Source: Rhodococcus rhodnii
GTDB taxonomy: Bacteria; Actinomycetota; Actinomycetes; Mycobacteriales; Pseudonocardiaceae
Length of the DNA stretch: 64,000 bases
Assembly (NCBI GenBank): GCA_000720375.1
Contig: JOAA01000016.1
Coordinates: 62,001 to 126,000 of the forward strand
Direction of reading: 5' to 3'
The translations under genes and the position numbers were made by a program. Positions 7,813 to 16,835 of the stretch are shown here, in pieces. Positions within the stretch are counted from its first letter, which is position 1, and every line of letters begins with the position of its first letter. The notes under the pieces are model-generated. The model was not told the DNA's origin and made no database searches. It worked only from the letters and a program-made list of their open reading frames with translations.

Positions 7813-9447
7813 CTGAGTTCTACCCACAACGAGAATCTGGATCCGGTAGCGCTGGAACACAGCGAAGCCGGCGTTCCGGACACTGACACTTCCCACCCGC
7901 TGCAGGCAGGCGCACCGGTCCGGGGCGACTCCCCGACGTTCGCCGAGTTCGGCGTCCGTGACGAGATCGTCAAGGCGCTGTCGGCCGCGGGCATCGACCG
8001 CACGTTCGCGATCCAGGAACTGACGCTCCCGCTGGCCATGTCCGGCGACGACATCATCGGCCAGGCCCGGACCGGCATGGGCAAGACCCTCGGCTTCGGT
8101 GTTCCCGTTCTGCACCGCCTGCGTACGCCGGGTGACGGCACCCCGCAGGCCCTTGTCGTCGTGCCGACACGTGAGTTGTGTCTCCAGGTCACCCACGACC
8201 TCACCGACGCGAGCAAGCACCTCGGCGTGCGGATTCTCTCGATCTACGGCGGCCGCCCGTACGAGCAGCAGATCTCGGCGCTGCGCAAGGGCGTCGACGT
8301 GGTCGTCGGCACCCCTGGCCGCCTGCTTGACCTGGCGGAACAGCGTCACCTCGTGCTCGGCAAGGTCCGCTCGCTGGTGCTGGACGAAGCGGACGAGATG
8401 CTCGACCTCGGCTTCCTGCCGGACATCGAGCGCATCCTCGGCATGGTGCCCGAGGAGCGGCAGACCATGCTGTTCTCGGCCACGATGCCCGGCCCGATCA
8501 TCACGCTGGCCCGCACGTTCCTGAACCAGCCGACGCACATCCGCGCGGAGGAGAACGACCAGGGCGCCATCCACGAGCGCACCCGTCAGTTCGTCTACCG
8601 CGCGCACTCGCTGGACAAGGAGGAGATCGTCGCCCGGGCCCTGCAGTCCGAGGGCCGCGGCCTGACGATGATCTTCGCGCGGACCAAGCGGACGGCCCAG
8701 AAAGTCGCCGACGACCTGGCCGAACGCGGATTCGCGGCCGCTGCCGTGCACGGTGACCTGGGTCAGGGCGCCAGGGAGAAGGCGCTGCGCGCGTTCCGGA
8801 CCGGCAAGGTGGACGTGCTGGTCGCGACCGATGTGGCCGCTCGCGGTATCGACATCGACGACGTCACGCATGTGATCAACTTCCAGTGCCCGGAGGACGA
8901 GAAGACCTACGTGCACCGGATCGGCCGCACCGGCCGGGCCGGGCGCACCGGTGTCGCGATCACGCTGGTCGACTGGGACGAGGAGTACCGCTGGAAGTCC
9001 ATCAGCGACGCACTCACCCTCGACATGCCCGAGCCGGTCGAGACGTACTCCACGTCCGAACACCTCTACGCCGACCTGGGCATTCCCGCGGACGCGACCG
9101 GCAAGCTGCCGGAGGACATGCAGACCCGTGCCGGACTGGACGCCGAGCAGGAGGAAGACCTCACGGGCGGCAAGAAGCGCCGTCGGCGTAGCAGCTCGCG
9201 CACCCGGACCACGTCGCGCACCAAAGAGACGCGCACGAAGGAGACGCCCTCGGGCGACGGCGAGGAGCGACCGCCGCGGCAGCGTCAGCGCAGGCGCCGC
9301 CGGGCAGGTGAGGACGTCACCGCGACCACGGAAGAGGCACCAAAGGCCCCTGATGCCGCCGAGAAGGCCGCTGACAAGCCACGACGCCAGCGCACGCGGC
9401 GCCGCAGCGGTGTCGAGGTGGTCCGTGACGCGGGCGAAACCTCGTGA
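7813..9447 (+). CDS. rhlE: DEAD-box RNA helicase (RhlE-like)
   Basis: The 544-residue ATP-dependent RNA helicase shows all core motifs: Q-motif (FAIQELTLPLAM), motif I GQARTGMGKT, DEAD box VLDEADEM, SATMPG, VATDVAARGIDI and HRIGRTGRAGRTG. A basic Arg/Lys-rich tail (residues about 455-540) would bind RNA. An ATG exists at 8038, but the Q-motif lies upstream of it, so the true start is earlier. The frame is closed by a stop at 7795. The best start is CTG at 7813, 8 nt after AGAGAGG, with no ATG, GTG or TTG in that interval. Homologous to Rv3211. Confidence 0.88.
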   Translation: MSSTHNENLDPVALEHSEAGVPDTDTSHPLQAGAPVRGDSPTFAEFGVRDEIVKALSAAGIDRTFAIQELTLPLAMSGDDIIGQARTGMGKTLGFGVPVLHRLRTPGDGTPQALVVVPTRELCLQVTHDLTDASKHLGVRILSIYGGRPYEQQISALRKGVDVVVGTPGRLLDLAEQRHLVLGKVRSLVLDEADEMLDLGFLPDIERILGMVPEERQTMLFSATMPGPIITLARTFLNQPTHIRAEENDQGAIHERTRQFVYRAHSLDKEEIVARALQSEGRGLTMIFARTKRTAQKVADDLAERGFAAAAVHGDLGQGAREKALRAFRTGKVDVLVATDVAARGIDIDDVTHVINFQCPEDEKTYVHRIGRTGRAGRTGVAITLVDWDEEYRWKSISDALTLDMPEPVETYSTSEHLYADLGIPADATGKLPEDMQTRAGLDAEQEEDLTGGKKRRRRSSSRTRTTSRTKETRTKETPSGDGEERPPRQRQRRRRRAGEDVTATTEEAPKAPDAAEKAADKPRRQRTRRRSGVEVVRDAGETS

Positions 9448-9491
9448 GTACCGTGAAGTAAGGACTTTGCGAGCTTCTCGAGGAGGACGAC

Positions 9492-10853
9492 GTGCCGGAG
9501 ACCGCCGAGCACGACGGGCACGGCACGACTGTCTCCGGCGAGGACGTCCTCGCCGGAGAGGTCCACGATGACCCGCCCCGGCCACCGCGCACGTCGTTCC
9601 ACCGGCGCCGCGACTTCATCGCGGTCGCGCTGATCGTTGTCGCGGTGGTCGCCGGCTGGGCGCTGATCGGCACCACCAGCGACTTCGCCGCGACGTCGTC
9701 GCAGACCGCGTCCGGTGAAGTCGAGACTCCCGAAGAACCCAGCACTTTGCCGCCGTCGTTCGGCGAGGCGTGGCGGGCGCCGAGTGGCGCGACTCCGATC
9801 CCTGTTGCCGTCGGCCCGACCGTGGTCACGGGTGACGGCAACGAGGTCGTCGGCCGCGACCCGTATTCCGGCAAAGTCCGCTGGCGCTACGCCCGCGACA
9901 TTCCACTGTGTACGGTCGGCGAGGGCTGGAACGACGCGATCGCGCTGTTCAGCAAGCCGGACAACTCGCTGCCGTCCACCGACCCGGGCAAGAAGGGCAA
10001 CTGCAGCGAGGTGACCTCGCTCAAGGCCGCCACCGGCGAGCGGGACCGTCAGCGCAACGGCGACGCCGAATTGGACACCCAGTTGTTGTCCGACGGCTCG
10101 CACGTGACCACAACGGGCAAGCGCCTGCTCAACACCTGGCGCAACGATCTCGTGCAGACCATGGAGTACGGCCAGGTGCCGGACATGGTGAACCCGGACA
10201 AGCAGCCGCGCGTCGGCTGCACGTACGGCTCGATCGCGGTGACGCAGGGCCGGATCGGCGTGATCGAACGATGCCCGGCCGCGAGCGACCCGACGGTGAC
10301 CGGCGACGACCGGCTCACCGTCTACAACCCAGAGGGCAAGGAGAACGAGAGCGACACGCCGATTGTCTTCTTCAGCAACACGGTCGGCGGCTCCCGGGCG
10401 CGGATCATCGCGATGAACCAGACCTACACCGCGATCGCACTGCCCGACCCGTCCCGGATCCTGGTGTACGACAACGAAGGCAAACAGGTCCAGGAGTACC
10501 CGGTCGCGGTCCCCGATGCCGACTTCGCCGGTGATCCAGCGCATGGCGTCGTCCAGGTCACCAAGGGAACCGACGCGTTGTTCTGGTTCACCGGCACCCA
10601 CACCATCGCACTGTCCACAACGGACTTGCGGCCACTCTGGACGATCGAGAACACCCTCGGGTCCGGCGCGGTGTTCGCCGGATACCTGTTGCTACCGGTA
10701 AAGGACGCATACCTGGTGACCGATCAAGTGACCGGCGCGCGTGTCGCGCAGACACCTGTGAACCGTGACGGGTACAACGGTCCTGTGCAGATGTCCACGC
10801 TCGGCCCCATGGTGCTCGAACAGCGTGGGTCGACATTGGTCGCACTCCGATGA
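9492..10853 (+). CDS. membrane-anchored beta-propeller-like protein (Rv3212-type)
   Basis: The 453-residue protein begins at GTG 9492 after AGGAGG (9481-9486). It has an acidic cytoplasmic N-terminus, one membrane segment at about residues 40-58 (FIAVALIVVAVVAGWALIG) and a large external domain. That domain repeats short strands such as VVTGDGNEVVGRDPYSGKV and LTVYNPEGK, suggestive of a PQQ/WD-like beta-propeller. The function is unknown. It follows the helicase gene, as Rv3212 follows Rv3211, and overlaps the next gene by ATGA. Confidence 0.8.
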   Translation: MPETAEHDGHGTTVSGEDVLAGEVHDDPPRPPRTSFHRRRDFIAVALIVVAVVAGWALIGTTSDFAATSSQTASGEVETPEEPSTLPPSFGEAWRAPSGATPIPVAVGPTVVTGDGNEVVGRDPYSGKVRWRYARDIPLCTVGEGWNDAIALFSKPDNSLPSTDPGKKGNCSEVTSLKAATGERDRQRNGDAELDTQLLSDGSHVTTTGKRLLNTWRNDLVQTMEYGQVPDMVNPDKQPRVGCTYGSIAVTQGRIGVIERCPAASDPTVTGDDRLTVYNPEGKENESDTPIVFFSNTVGGSRARIIAMNQTYTAIALPDPSRILVYDNEGKQVQEYPVAVPDADFAGDPAHGVVQVTKGTDALFWFTGTHTIALSTTDLRPLWTIENTLGSGAVFAGYLLLPVKDAYLVTDQVTGARVAQTPVNRDGYNGPVQMSTLGPMVLEQRGSTLVALR

Positions 10854-11722
10854 CCCCGTCGCAGGTCAGCCCGCACGGCGCCAAGCGCGTCGACCTGCCC
10901 GGCCGGTACGGCCCGCTGGCCGCGTTGCGCCGTCCGGTGTCCGGCCAGGGCCCGATCGCCTTGCTGGTACCGGGTTACACCGGGTCCAAAGAGGACTTCG
11001 TGCCGCTGATCGACCCGATCGCCGAGGCCGGGATCGAACCGATCGCGATCGACCTGCCGGGACAGTACGAATCCCCCGGGCCGGTCGAGCTGGAGGCGTA
11101 CTTGCCCGCCGCGCTCGGCGGATTGATCGCCGAACTGGTCGGGAAGCTGGCCGCGGACGGACGGCCGATTCTCGTGCTGGGGCATTCCTACGGCGGGCTG
11201 GTTTCACGCGGGGCCGTGTTGGCCGGGACACCGATTCGTGGGTTGACGCTGCTCAGCAGCGGGCCTGAAGAGTTGCCGGTCGGGCCGCGGCGCAAGATGC
11301 TCGAGCTGGCCGAACCTGTGCTGCGTGAGCACGGAATCGAGGCGCTGGCCGAGTTCCGGCGGGCGATGTACGAGAACGACCCGAACTGGCTGCGGTTGCC
11401 CGCCGAGTTGCGGGAGTTCCTGACCGAGCGGTTCCGGCGCACGATGCCGGAGAACTTGCTGGGCATGGCCATGGGGCTACGGACGGAGCCTGACCTCGTC
11501 GACAGCCTTGCCAGGCAGCTGGAAACCACTGCCACGCCGTGCTTGGTGGCCTGTGGCGCTGACGACGACGCATGGCCTATCGCGGCACAACGGGACATGG
11601 CTGAGCGATTGGACGCGGACTTCGCCGTGATCCCGGGCGCTCGGCACTCGCCTGCGGTGGAGAATCCTGAGGCGCTGCTTGGGGTTCTGCTGTCGACCTG
11701 GCGGATGTGGCTGGCTGGTTAG
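10850..11722 (+). CDS. alpha/beta hydrolase
   Basis: The 290-residue protein has the alpha/beta-hydrolase core: VPGYTGSKEDF near the oxyanion hole, nucleophile elbow GHSYGG (Ser), an acidic turn at CGADDDAWP, and catalytic His in PGARHSPAVENP. It resembles small lipases/esterases such as mycobacterial LipV (Rv3203), which lies in the same chromosomal neighbourhood. The start ATG overlaps the upstream stop by 4 bp, so translation is coupled to the propeller protein. The stop overlaps the convergent membrane-protein gene by 4 bp. Confidence 0.85.
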   Translation: MTPSQVSPHGAKRVDLPGRYGPLAALRRPVSGQGPIALLVPGYTGSKEDFVPLIDPIAEAGIEPIAIDLPGQYESPGPVELEAYLPAALGGLIAELVGKLAADGRPILVLGHSYGGLVSRGAVLAGTPIRGLTLLSSGPEELPVGPRRKMLELAEPVLREHGIEALAEFRRAMYENDPNWLRLPAELREFLTERFRRTMPENLLGMAMGLRTEPDLVDSLARQLETTATPCLVACGADDDAWPIAAQRDMAERLDADFAVIPGARHSPAVENPEALLGVLLSTWRMWLAG

Positions 11723-12231
11723 ATCCACCAGAACAGGACGAGCACCAGCACGACGAGCACGCCGATCCCGACACCCGCGATCAACGCCGGTCTGCCGGGT
11801 CTCCGGTCGATTGTCCGCTGCGCGTACACCGCCAGTCCAGCGGCGACGATGTGTCCGATGAGCTCCACCACGCCCAGCCCGGGAACCCCGTTGGACCACG
11901 ACATGATCTGCAGCACCAGAACGACAAGGGCCAGGACGGTCAGCCCTGCCGCCAGTGCCCCGGTCAGCTCACGCCACAATCGGCCCTTGCGGCGCTTGGG
12001 CTGATCCTCAGGGAGCTGACCTGCGCTTTGGTATTCCTCGGTCCCGGCGTTCGCGCGTTCGTCAGCTGGGGGAAGCGGCTTGCGCTCGGTCACAGCGTTC
12101 GGGCGTCCCACTGGAGCCGGACGCGGCTTGCGGACGTGACGGCCCTGAGCCGGGTACTCCTCAGTCACCGCGTTGGTGTTCGCGTGCGGGTTCTGAGTCG
12201 GCAGTTCCTCGGTCACCTGCTCGGATTTCAC
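11719..12231 (-). CDS. small integral membrane protein with a repetitive acidic N-terminus
   Basis: The 170-residue protein starts at a GTG that overlaps the RecB-like gene's stop (GTGA). The soluble first half repeats the short motif T-E-E-Y/L (VTEELPTQN, VTEEYPAQG, GTEEYQSAG). Three hydrophobic helices follow: ALAAGLTVLALVVLVLQIM, VVELIGHIVAAGLAVYA and ALIAGVGIGVLVVLVLVLFW. I do not recognise the family. Coupling to the nuclease gene suggests an operon but not a role. Confidence 0.72.
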   Translation of the reverse strand: MKSEQVTEELPTQNPHANTNAVTEEYPAQGRHVRKPRPAPVGRPNAVTERKPLPPADERANAGTEEYQSAGQLPEDQPKRRKGRLWRELTGALAAGLTVLALVVLVLQIMSWSNGVPGLGVVELIGHIVAAGLAVYAQRTIDRRPGRPALIAGVGIGVLVVLVLVLFWWI

Positions 12232-13070
12232 GGTGGCAACATCCCCCACGGGGCGGTCGGCGGACCTGCTGCTTGACCTTCTGGGCAGTGGCGACGGAAG
12301 TCGCACCATGAGCATTGCCTTCCCACTTGCGGCGGGAACAACACGTCCGGATCGCCGCCCGCGTCCAGTGTGTCGGTCGCGAGCTGCAACTCCTCTGCCG
12401 TTTCCTCCGCACGTTTCTGGTGGCGGGCCAGTGATTCGTCGGTGTGCTCCCAGACTGCGACCTCGCCCGTGGGCAGGTGGTGAAGTTCGACGCGCCTGCA
12501 TTTGCGCCGCAGTGTCCGGGTCGTCGCGATCGCGTACATCGCCAGCGCTTGGGAGCCTCGGGCGTCGTCGGTGGTCAACGCCTGCCGACCGGTCTTGTAG
12601 TCGATGATCACGAGTTCGCCGTCGCGATCGTCGATCCGGTCGACTCGGCCTTCGGCCACGATCGTGCCCGCCGGGGCGGACACCCAGCGTTCGAGACCGA
12701 TCGGGTCGACCGACACGTCCGTCTCCGCCAGGTAGCGCGCCACCCATTCGCGAGCGCGGTCACGGTAGACAGCGGCTTGGCCGCCGTCGGCGAAACCGTC
12801 GTCCTTCCAATGGGTTGTCACAAGGGCCGCACCGGTTTCCGGCGTGCGCTTGTCCAGCGGCAGATCGAAGAAGGCCCGCAAGGCGTTGTGCACCACGGCA
12901 CCCAGGGTGCTGTGCGCGTACGCACCACCGCGCTGCGGTGTCGGGCGGTCAATGTACGTCATTCGATAGCGGCGTGGGCAATCCACCCACGTCGCCAGCT
13001 TCGACGGTGTCACCCGAACGAGTTTCTTCGGCATGCTGTCGAATCCGAGCTGCCCTTGCACAGACTCCAA
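12228..13070 (-). CDS. RecB-family PD-(D/E)XK nuclease with probable Fe-S cluster
   Basis: The 280-residue protein has the Cas4/AddB-like nuclease domain layout. An N-terminal cysteine (WVDCPRRYRM) and a C-terminal CSWCDFRRHC would together ligate a 4Fe-4S cluster. The catalytic core shows His at TLGAVVHNALRAFFD, then EGRVDRIDDRDGELVIIDYK, giving the D...(D/E)xK signature, and a downstream QALAMYAIA. It acts on DNA in the cytoplasm and belongs to the same family as Rv2119. It is unaccompanied by a helicase. The start is ATG 13070; a second ATG at 13034 is equally plausible. A TnpB-like gene ends 38 bp upstream on the same strand. Confidence 0.85.
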   Translation of the reverse strand: MESVQGQLGFDSMPKKLVRVTPSKLATWVDCPRRYRMTYIDRPTPQRGGAYAHSTLGAVVHNALRAFFDLPLDKRTPETGAALVTTHWKDDGFADGGQAAVYRDRAREWVARYLAETDVSVDPIGLERWVSAPAGTIVAEGRVDRIDDRDGELVIIDYKTGRQALTTDDARGSQALAMYAIATTRTLRRKCRRVELHHLPTGEVAVWEHTDESLARHQKRAEETAEELQLATDTLDAGGDPDVLFPPQVGRQCSWCDFRRHCPEGQAAGPPTAPWGMLPP

Positions 13071-13108
13071 GTTACCGTTCCTGCTCTGTTTGACGGCTGT
13101 CGGCCGTG

Positions 13109-14755
13109 TCAGGTTGAACCGGACGGGTGTCCGGTGACGCCGCGAACGGTCGTCGACGTCGGGAACGTGAGCTCCTCACCTCGGCGCGCTCGGGTCTCAC
13201 ACCCTCTGATGAGGCTGCCTGTCGTCCTCGGTGGGCCCACGGTCCACACGCCCTTAGCCCGGATTGCGGCCTGGCCGGTAGCTCTCCGCTCGCCATCACT
13301 CCGGTGGTGAGCGATCACACCTGGCCGCCGCCGCAACCCGTACCCACAGGCGCGTCGCGCAATAGCTACCGCGGCAGCATGATGCCGCGTCACGGTGCCG
13401 GTTGTGGCCTGTTCCTTGAGGGGCGGTTTCCAGTGTTGAGCACCCCACCGAGAGGTATACGCCGGGTCGACCGCGATGACGACCAGTCCAGCGTGGAAAG
13501 CCATTCCACGCAGTCGCTCCCGGAACCTGCCTGTCGGGAGGGTACACACAGTACGACGAAATCGCTTAGCACGTCTGCCACGTCCCAGGGTCTCGCGCCC
13601 GCTGCTGCGAGCGTTCGCGAAGTTGAGATTCTCGACCGCGATCCCGCACCCGTGCTGCCTGGCGAGGCGGATCAGCGCGGTGACCGCATGCCGGAGTCGT
13701 CCATCTCGCGTGGTCGTTGAGCCGGTGAGATCTACGTCAATTGTGTACGGCTGCCCAACTGGGTTGCCATATGAGTCGACAACGCAAACCGCGAGGTGGT
13801 CAGCGTTAAGATCCACACCCAGTAGGGACGCTCCCGCATCGATGAGTTCTGCGGGAGCAGGTAGCTCTGCCTTGTCCGTTGACCACGACGCGTCGACGTA
13901 CCACCTACCCCGAACGGGATCCCGAGTGATGTCGTAGCGCACCGCCCGGTTGGCTTCGACCCGATCGAGCCACTCTTCCCTGCGATTATGGAAGGTCACC
14001 CGACAAGACAAGCAGTACCGGCCTCTCGGACTGTTTGCGAGATGCCGCAACGACTCGGGTAGCACGATCGCCACTTCACCGCCGGCTGTGATGGTGATCG
14101 TGTAGTTTCCGCACGAGGCGCCTGATTCACCGTCTGCGGTTAGAAAAAGCCGCGCAGCATCCCAGCGCTCCCGCCACCGCTCTTCATTCAGTCCCTCGTC
14201 ATCGAGACTGTGACGGACCTTCACCAACCGGCGTCCACCCACGACAATCGCTGGACGACCGTGGTCTATGCGGCTCTCGACTTCGGTCAGCCGGGATTCC
14301 AACAGCGCCAGTCGTCGTTGCTTCTGCCACCGTTCGCTGCGATCCGCATAACCCCGCATCCGGCCACGCCGCTCCCCACAGGCGACCTTCAACCGGCGAC
14401 GTATCGCATTGACCGCACGGCGCAGACTGGCGCGCTCGTCCCGCAGGCACCGCATCGCCAACTGAAACTGATCCTCTGACGTGCGAGTGATCGCGCCCGC
14501 CCAGCGAGACGACGCCACGGAAGTGAGTTTCCTCTTTCGTCGCGCGCGCTGGTTCTGCTTGACCGGCACGTCACCGATACGAATGCGGTCAACCAGATCC
14601 TGACGGGCATGACTGCCTAGATGTTGACCAACCAGCGTCAACACATTCTCGTCAGCCGTCGACAGTCGCAGCCGATCTCGAATCCGCGCACCATCCGGCG
14701 GCGCCACCGTGAACGGTGGCGCAATGGTCCGAAACCGCCTGTTCCGAGCTGCCAC
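13109..14755 (-). CDS. TnpB-like (IS605 OrfB-type) protein with altered RuvC site
   Basis: The 548-residue protein (GTG start) resembles the TnpB/Cas12-related family. RuvC-I is LLGVDLNADHLAVCVVD and RuvC-II is CGIAVENLNF. The late core VDPAYTSRWGAQHW is recognisable, but the usual CxxC zinc-finger pairs after it are absent. The RuvC-III position, normally D-x-N-A-A-x-N-I, reads HHAAAVAI, so the third catalytic acid is a His. No TnpA transposase gene and no clear IS ends are seen in the 14756-14831 or 13071-13108 flanks. It could be a stranded transposon gene or an exapted DNA-binding protein; nuclease activity is doubtful. Confidence 0.78.
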   Translation of the reverse strand: MAARNRRFRTIAPPFTVAPPDGARIRDRLRLSTADENVLTLVGQHLGSHARQDLVDRIRIGDVPVKQNQRARRKRKLTSVASSRWAGAITRTSEDQFQLAMRCLRDERASLRRAVNAIRRRLKVACGERRGRMRGYADRSERWQKQRRLALLESRLTEVESRIDHGRPAIVVGGRRLVKVRHSLDDEGLNEERWRERWDAARLFLTADGESGASCGNYTITITAGGEVAIVLPESLRHLANSPRGRYCLSCRVTFHNRREEWLDRVEANRAVRYDITRDPVRGRWYVDASWSTDKAELPAPAELIDAGASLLGVDLNADHLAVCVVDSYGNPVGQPYTIDVDLTGSTTTRDGRLRHAVTALIRLARQHGCGIAVENLNFANARSSGRETLGRGRRAKRFRRTVCTLPTGRFRERLRGMAFHAGLVVIAVDPAYTSRWGAQHWKPPLKEQATTGTVTRHHAAAVAIARRACGYGLRRRPGVIAHHRSDGERRATGQAAIRAKGVWTVGPPRTTGSLIRGCETRARRGEELTFPTSTTVRGVTGHPSGST

Positions 14756-14831
14756 ACCGCCAGGGTATCGAACTTACGTTCAAATCTTCGGAATGGCTCC
14801 CCGGATTAGCTCGATCAGTCAGAATTGCTTT

Positions 14832-15461
14832 CTACCCGGAACCACTGACAAAACCGCGCACGGAGTCCGCCAACAGTTGCACGGCGATCGCGGCGAGCAG
14901 CAGACCTGCGATCTTGGCGAGCAGGACGATCCCGCTCTCCTTGATCAACCGGATCACCACACCCGAGAAGCGCAGGCAGATCCACAGCAAGAAGTGGACA
15001 GCGAGGATCGCCAATGCGAGCGCCACATACCCGCCCGTATGCCCCTCGGCCTGACGCACGAACACGATCGTCGCCGCGATCGCACCCGGGCCGGCCAGCA
15101 ACGGCGTGCCGAGCGGGACCAAGGCGACGTTGACGTCCTCGACTTCCTGCGGCTCGGTCGTGCCACGGCCGCTCAACAGGTCGAGGGCGATGATCAACAG
15201 GAGTAAGCCGCCCGCGCCTTGCAGTGCCGGGATGCCGATGTGCAGGTACGACAGGATCGCCTGGCCGCCGACCGCGAACAGGCTGATGACCAGCAGCGAC
15301 ACCAGCACGGCCTGCCTGGCCGCCGCGGCGCGCGCGGCCCGCGACTTGCGCCCGACCAGGCTCAGGAAGACCGGGATGGTGCCGGGCGGATCCATGATCA
15401 CGACCAGCGTGATCGTGGTCGCGGTGAACATCCGCGCGTCGAAGTAGTCAGCCAGTGCCAC
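14832..15461 (-). CDS. MarC-family integral membrane protein
   Basis: The 209-residue protein has six predicted membrane helices and the MarC signature FTATTITLVVIMDPPGTIPVF near its start. Later come PLGTPLLAGPGAIAATIV and a C-terminal ESGIVLLAKIAGLLLAAIAV helix. The family (UPF0056) is of unknown function despite its name. The start was placed at GTG 15461, which gives the usual family length. The frame stays open to 15527 but adds a non-family N-terminus. It is divergent from the GntR-ABC operon. Confidence 0.85.
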   Translation of the reverse strand: MALADYFDARMFTATTITLVVIMDPPGTIPVFLSLVGRKSRAARAAAARQAVLVSLLVISLFAVGGQAILSYLHIGIPALQGAGGLLLLIIALDLLSGRGTTEPQEVEDVNVALVPLGTPLLAGPGAIAATIVFVRQAEGHTGGYVALALAILAVHFLLWICLRFSGVVIRLIKESGIVLLAKIAGLLLAAIAVQLLADSVRGFVSGSG

Positions 15462-15570
15462 CCGCACATCCAAACAGGACACGGCCGTGCCTGCAGGTAT
15501 CGGCACACGGGTGGCACGCGTCAGCACAGTTCACCTATAGTACTAGTTAGATAGATAAATGGAGGAAGTC

Positions 15571-15963
15571 GTGATCGAGTTCCATTTGAACGGCAGATCC
15601 GGCCTGTCGCCCTACCAGCAGCTGGTCCAGCAGGTACGGCACGCGCTGCGGCTCGGTCTGCTGCGTGAGGGGGATCAGTTGCCGAAGGTCAAGGACGTGG
15701 TGGCACAGCTGGCCATCAATCCGAACACGGTGCTCAAGGCGTATCGCGAGCTTGAGCACGACGGTCTCGTCGCCGCGCGCCCCGGCGTCGGCACGTTCGT
15801 CACGGCCACGCTGAACGGCGGCTCCATCGCCGCCCTGGGCGCGCTACGGCAGGACCTGGAGCGCTGGCTGGTCAAGGCCCGCAAGGCCGGTCTCGACGAG
15901 GAAAGCATCGAGGCCCTGTTCACCACCACCTTTCGTGCCGCCGCCAGAGAGGACATAGCGTGA
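15571..15963 (+). CDS. GntR/YtrA-type regulator of an ABC exporter
   Basis: The 130-residue protein has a winged-helix domain: SPYQQLVQQVRHALRLGLL, then VKDVVAQLAINPNTVLKAY and a GTFV wing end. The short helical tail is typical of the YtrA subfamily, which represses adjacent ABC-transporter operons. The GTG at 15571 follows GGAGGA (15561-15566) at good spacing. An ATG at 15559 overlaps that ribosome site and is less likely. An AT-rich stretch with TATAGTACTAGTTAG (15535-15549) upstream is the probable promoter/operator. It overlaps the ATPase gene by GTGA. Confidence 0.85.
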   Translation: MIEFHLNGRSGLSPYQQLVQQVRHALRLGLLREGDQLPKVKDVVAQLAINPNTVLKAYRELEHDGLVAARPGVGTFVTATLNGGSIAALGALRQDLERWLVKARKAGLDEESIEALFTTTFRAAAREDIA

Positions 15964-16835
15964 TCCTCAAAGCCCAAGGACTGGGCAAGACGTACAAGCG
16001 GCGGCGGGCACTGACCGACTGCACGCTGGAAATCCCCGCCGGGCACGTGACCGGCCTGGTCGGCCCGAACGGCGCGGGCAAATCGACGTTGCTCAACCTC
16101 GCCGCGGGCATGCTCGCGCCGACCGAAGGCACCATCGAGGTGTGCGGAGGCCGTCCCGGCAGCGGCACCGAGCAGCTGGCCAAAGTCGGGTTCGTCGCGC
16201 AGGACACCCCGGTCTACGCCGGCCTGTCCGTCGCCGACCACATACGGCTCGGTGCCGAGCTCAACCCGAACTGGGACAACGCCCTCGCGTACCAGCGGAT
16301 CACCAAGATCGGCCTGGATCCCGCGCAGAAGGCCGGGAAACTCTCCGGCGGCCAGCGCGCCCAGCTCGCGCTGACGCTCGGCATCGCCAAACGGCCCGAG
16401 CTGCTGCTGCTCGACGAACCGGTCGCCGCGCTGGATCCCTTGGCGCGCAGGGAGTTCTTACAGGACCTGATGGAGGCCGTCGCCGAGCACGAGCTGAGTG
16501 TCGTGCTCTCGTCCCACCTCATCGCGGACCTGGAACGGGTCTGCGACCACCTGATCGTGCTGATGGAGTCCCGGGTCCGGATCACCGGCGAGTTCGACGA
16601 ACTGCTCGCCACGCACTACCGGCTGACCGGCCCGCGACGTGACCTCGACACGTTGCCGCAGAGCCAGCACGTGATCTCCGCCAGCCACACCGACCGGCAG
16701 ACCACGCTGCTGATCCATACCACCGAGCCGGTTCTCGACCCGGCGTGGTCGGTCGAGGCGGTCACCATCGAGGACCTGGTCCTCGCCTACATGAGCCGTC
16801 CACAACCCCGTCGCGCGCTGGAGGTCCTGCGATGA
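15960..16835 (+). CDS. ABC transporter ATP-binding protein
   Basis: The 291-residue ATPase begins at GTG 15960, overlapping the regulator stop. It shows Walker A GPNGAGKST, Q-loop FVAQDT, signature LSGGQRAQL and Walker B LLLLDEPVAALD, with the switch His in SSHLIADLE. The C-terminal 80 residues are an accessory region. With the GntR regulator and the following permease it forms a three-gene YtrA-type operon for ABC-2 export. The substrate is unknown; such operons in Gram-positives often respond to cell-wall antibiotics. Confidence 0.9.
   Translation: MILKAQGLGKTYKRRRALTDCTLEIPAGHVTGLVGPNGAGKSTLLNLAAGMLAPTEGTIEVCGGRPGSGTEQLAKVGFVAQDTPVYAGLSVADHIRLGAELNPNWDNALAYQRITKIGLDPAQKAGKLSGGQRAQLALTLGIAKRPELLLLDEPVAALDPLARREFLQDLMEAVAEHELSVVLSSHLIADLERVCDHLIVLMESRVRITGEFDELLATHYRLTGPRRDLDTLPQSQHVISASHTDRQTTLLIHTTEPVLDPAWSVEAVTIEDLVLAYMSRPQPRRALEVLR

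Noticed and set aside
7588..9585. 665-residue minus-strand frame opposite the helicase
   Set aside because: Arg/His/Val/Asp-rich antisense shadow of the DEAD-box helicase; no motif or ribosome site.
14701..14722. 10-bp inverted repeat GCGCCACCGT / ACGGTGGCGC near the TnpB-like start
   Set aside because: Lies inside the coding frame just after the start; with no second copy found it was not called an IS end or guide-RNA hairpin.
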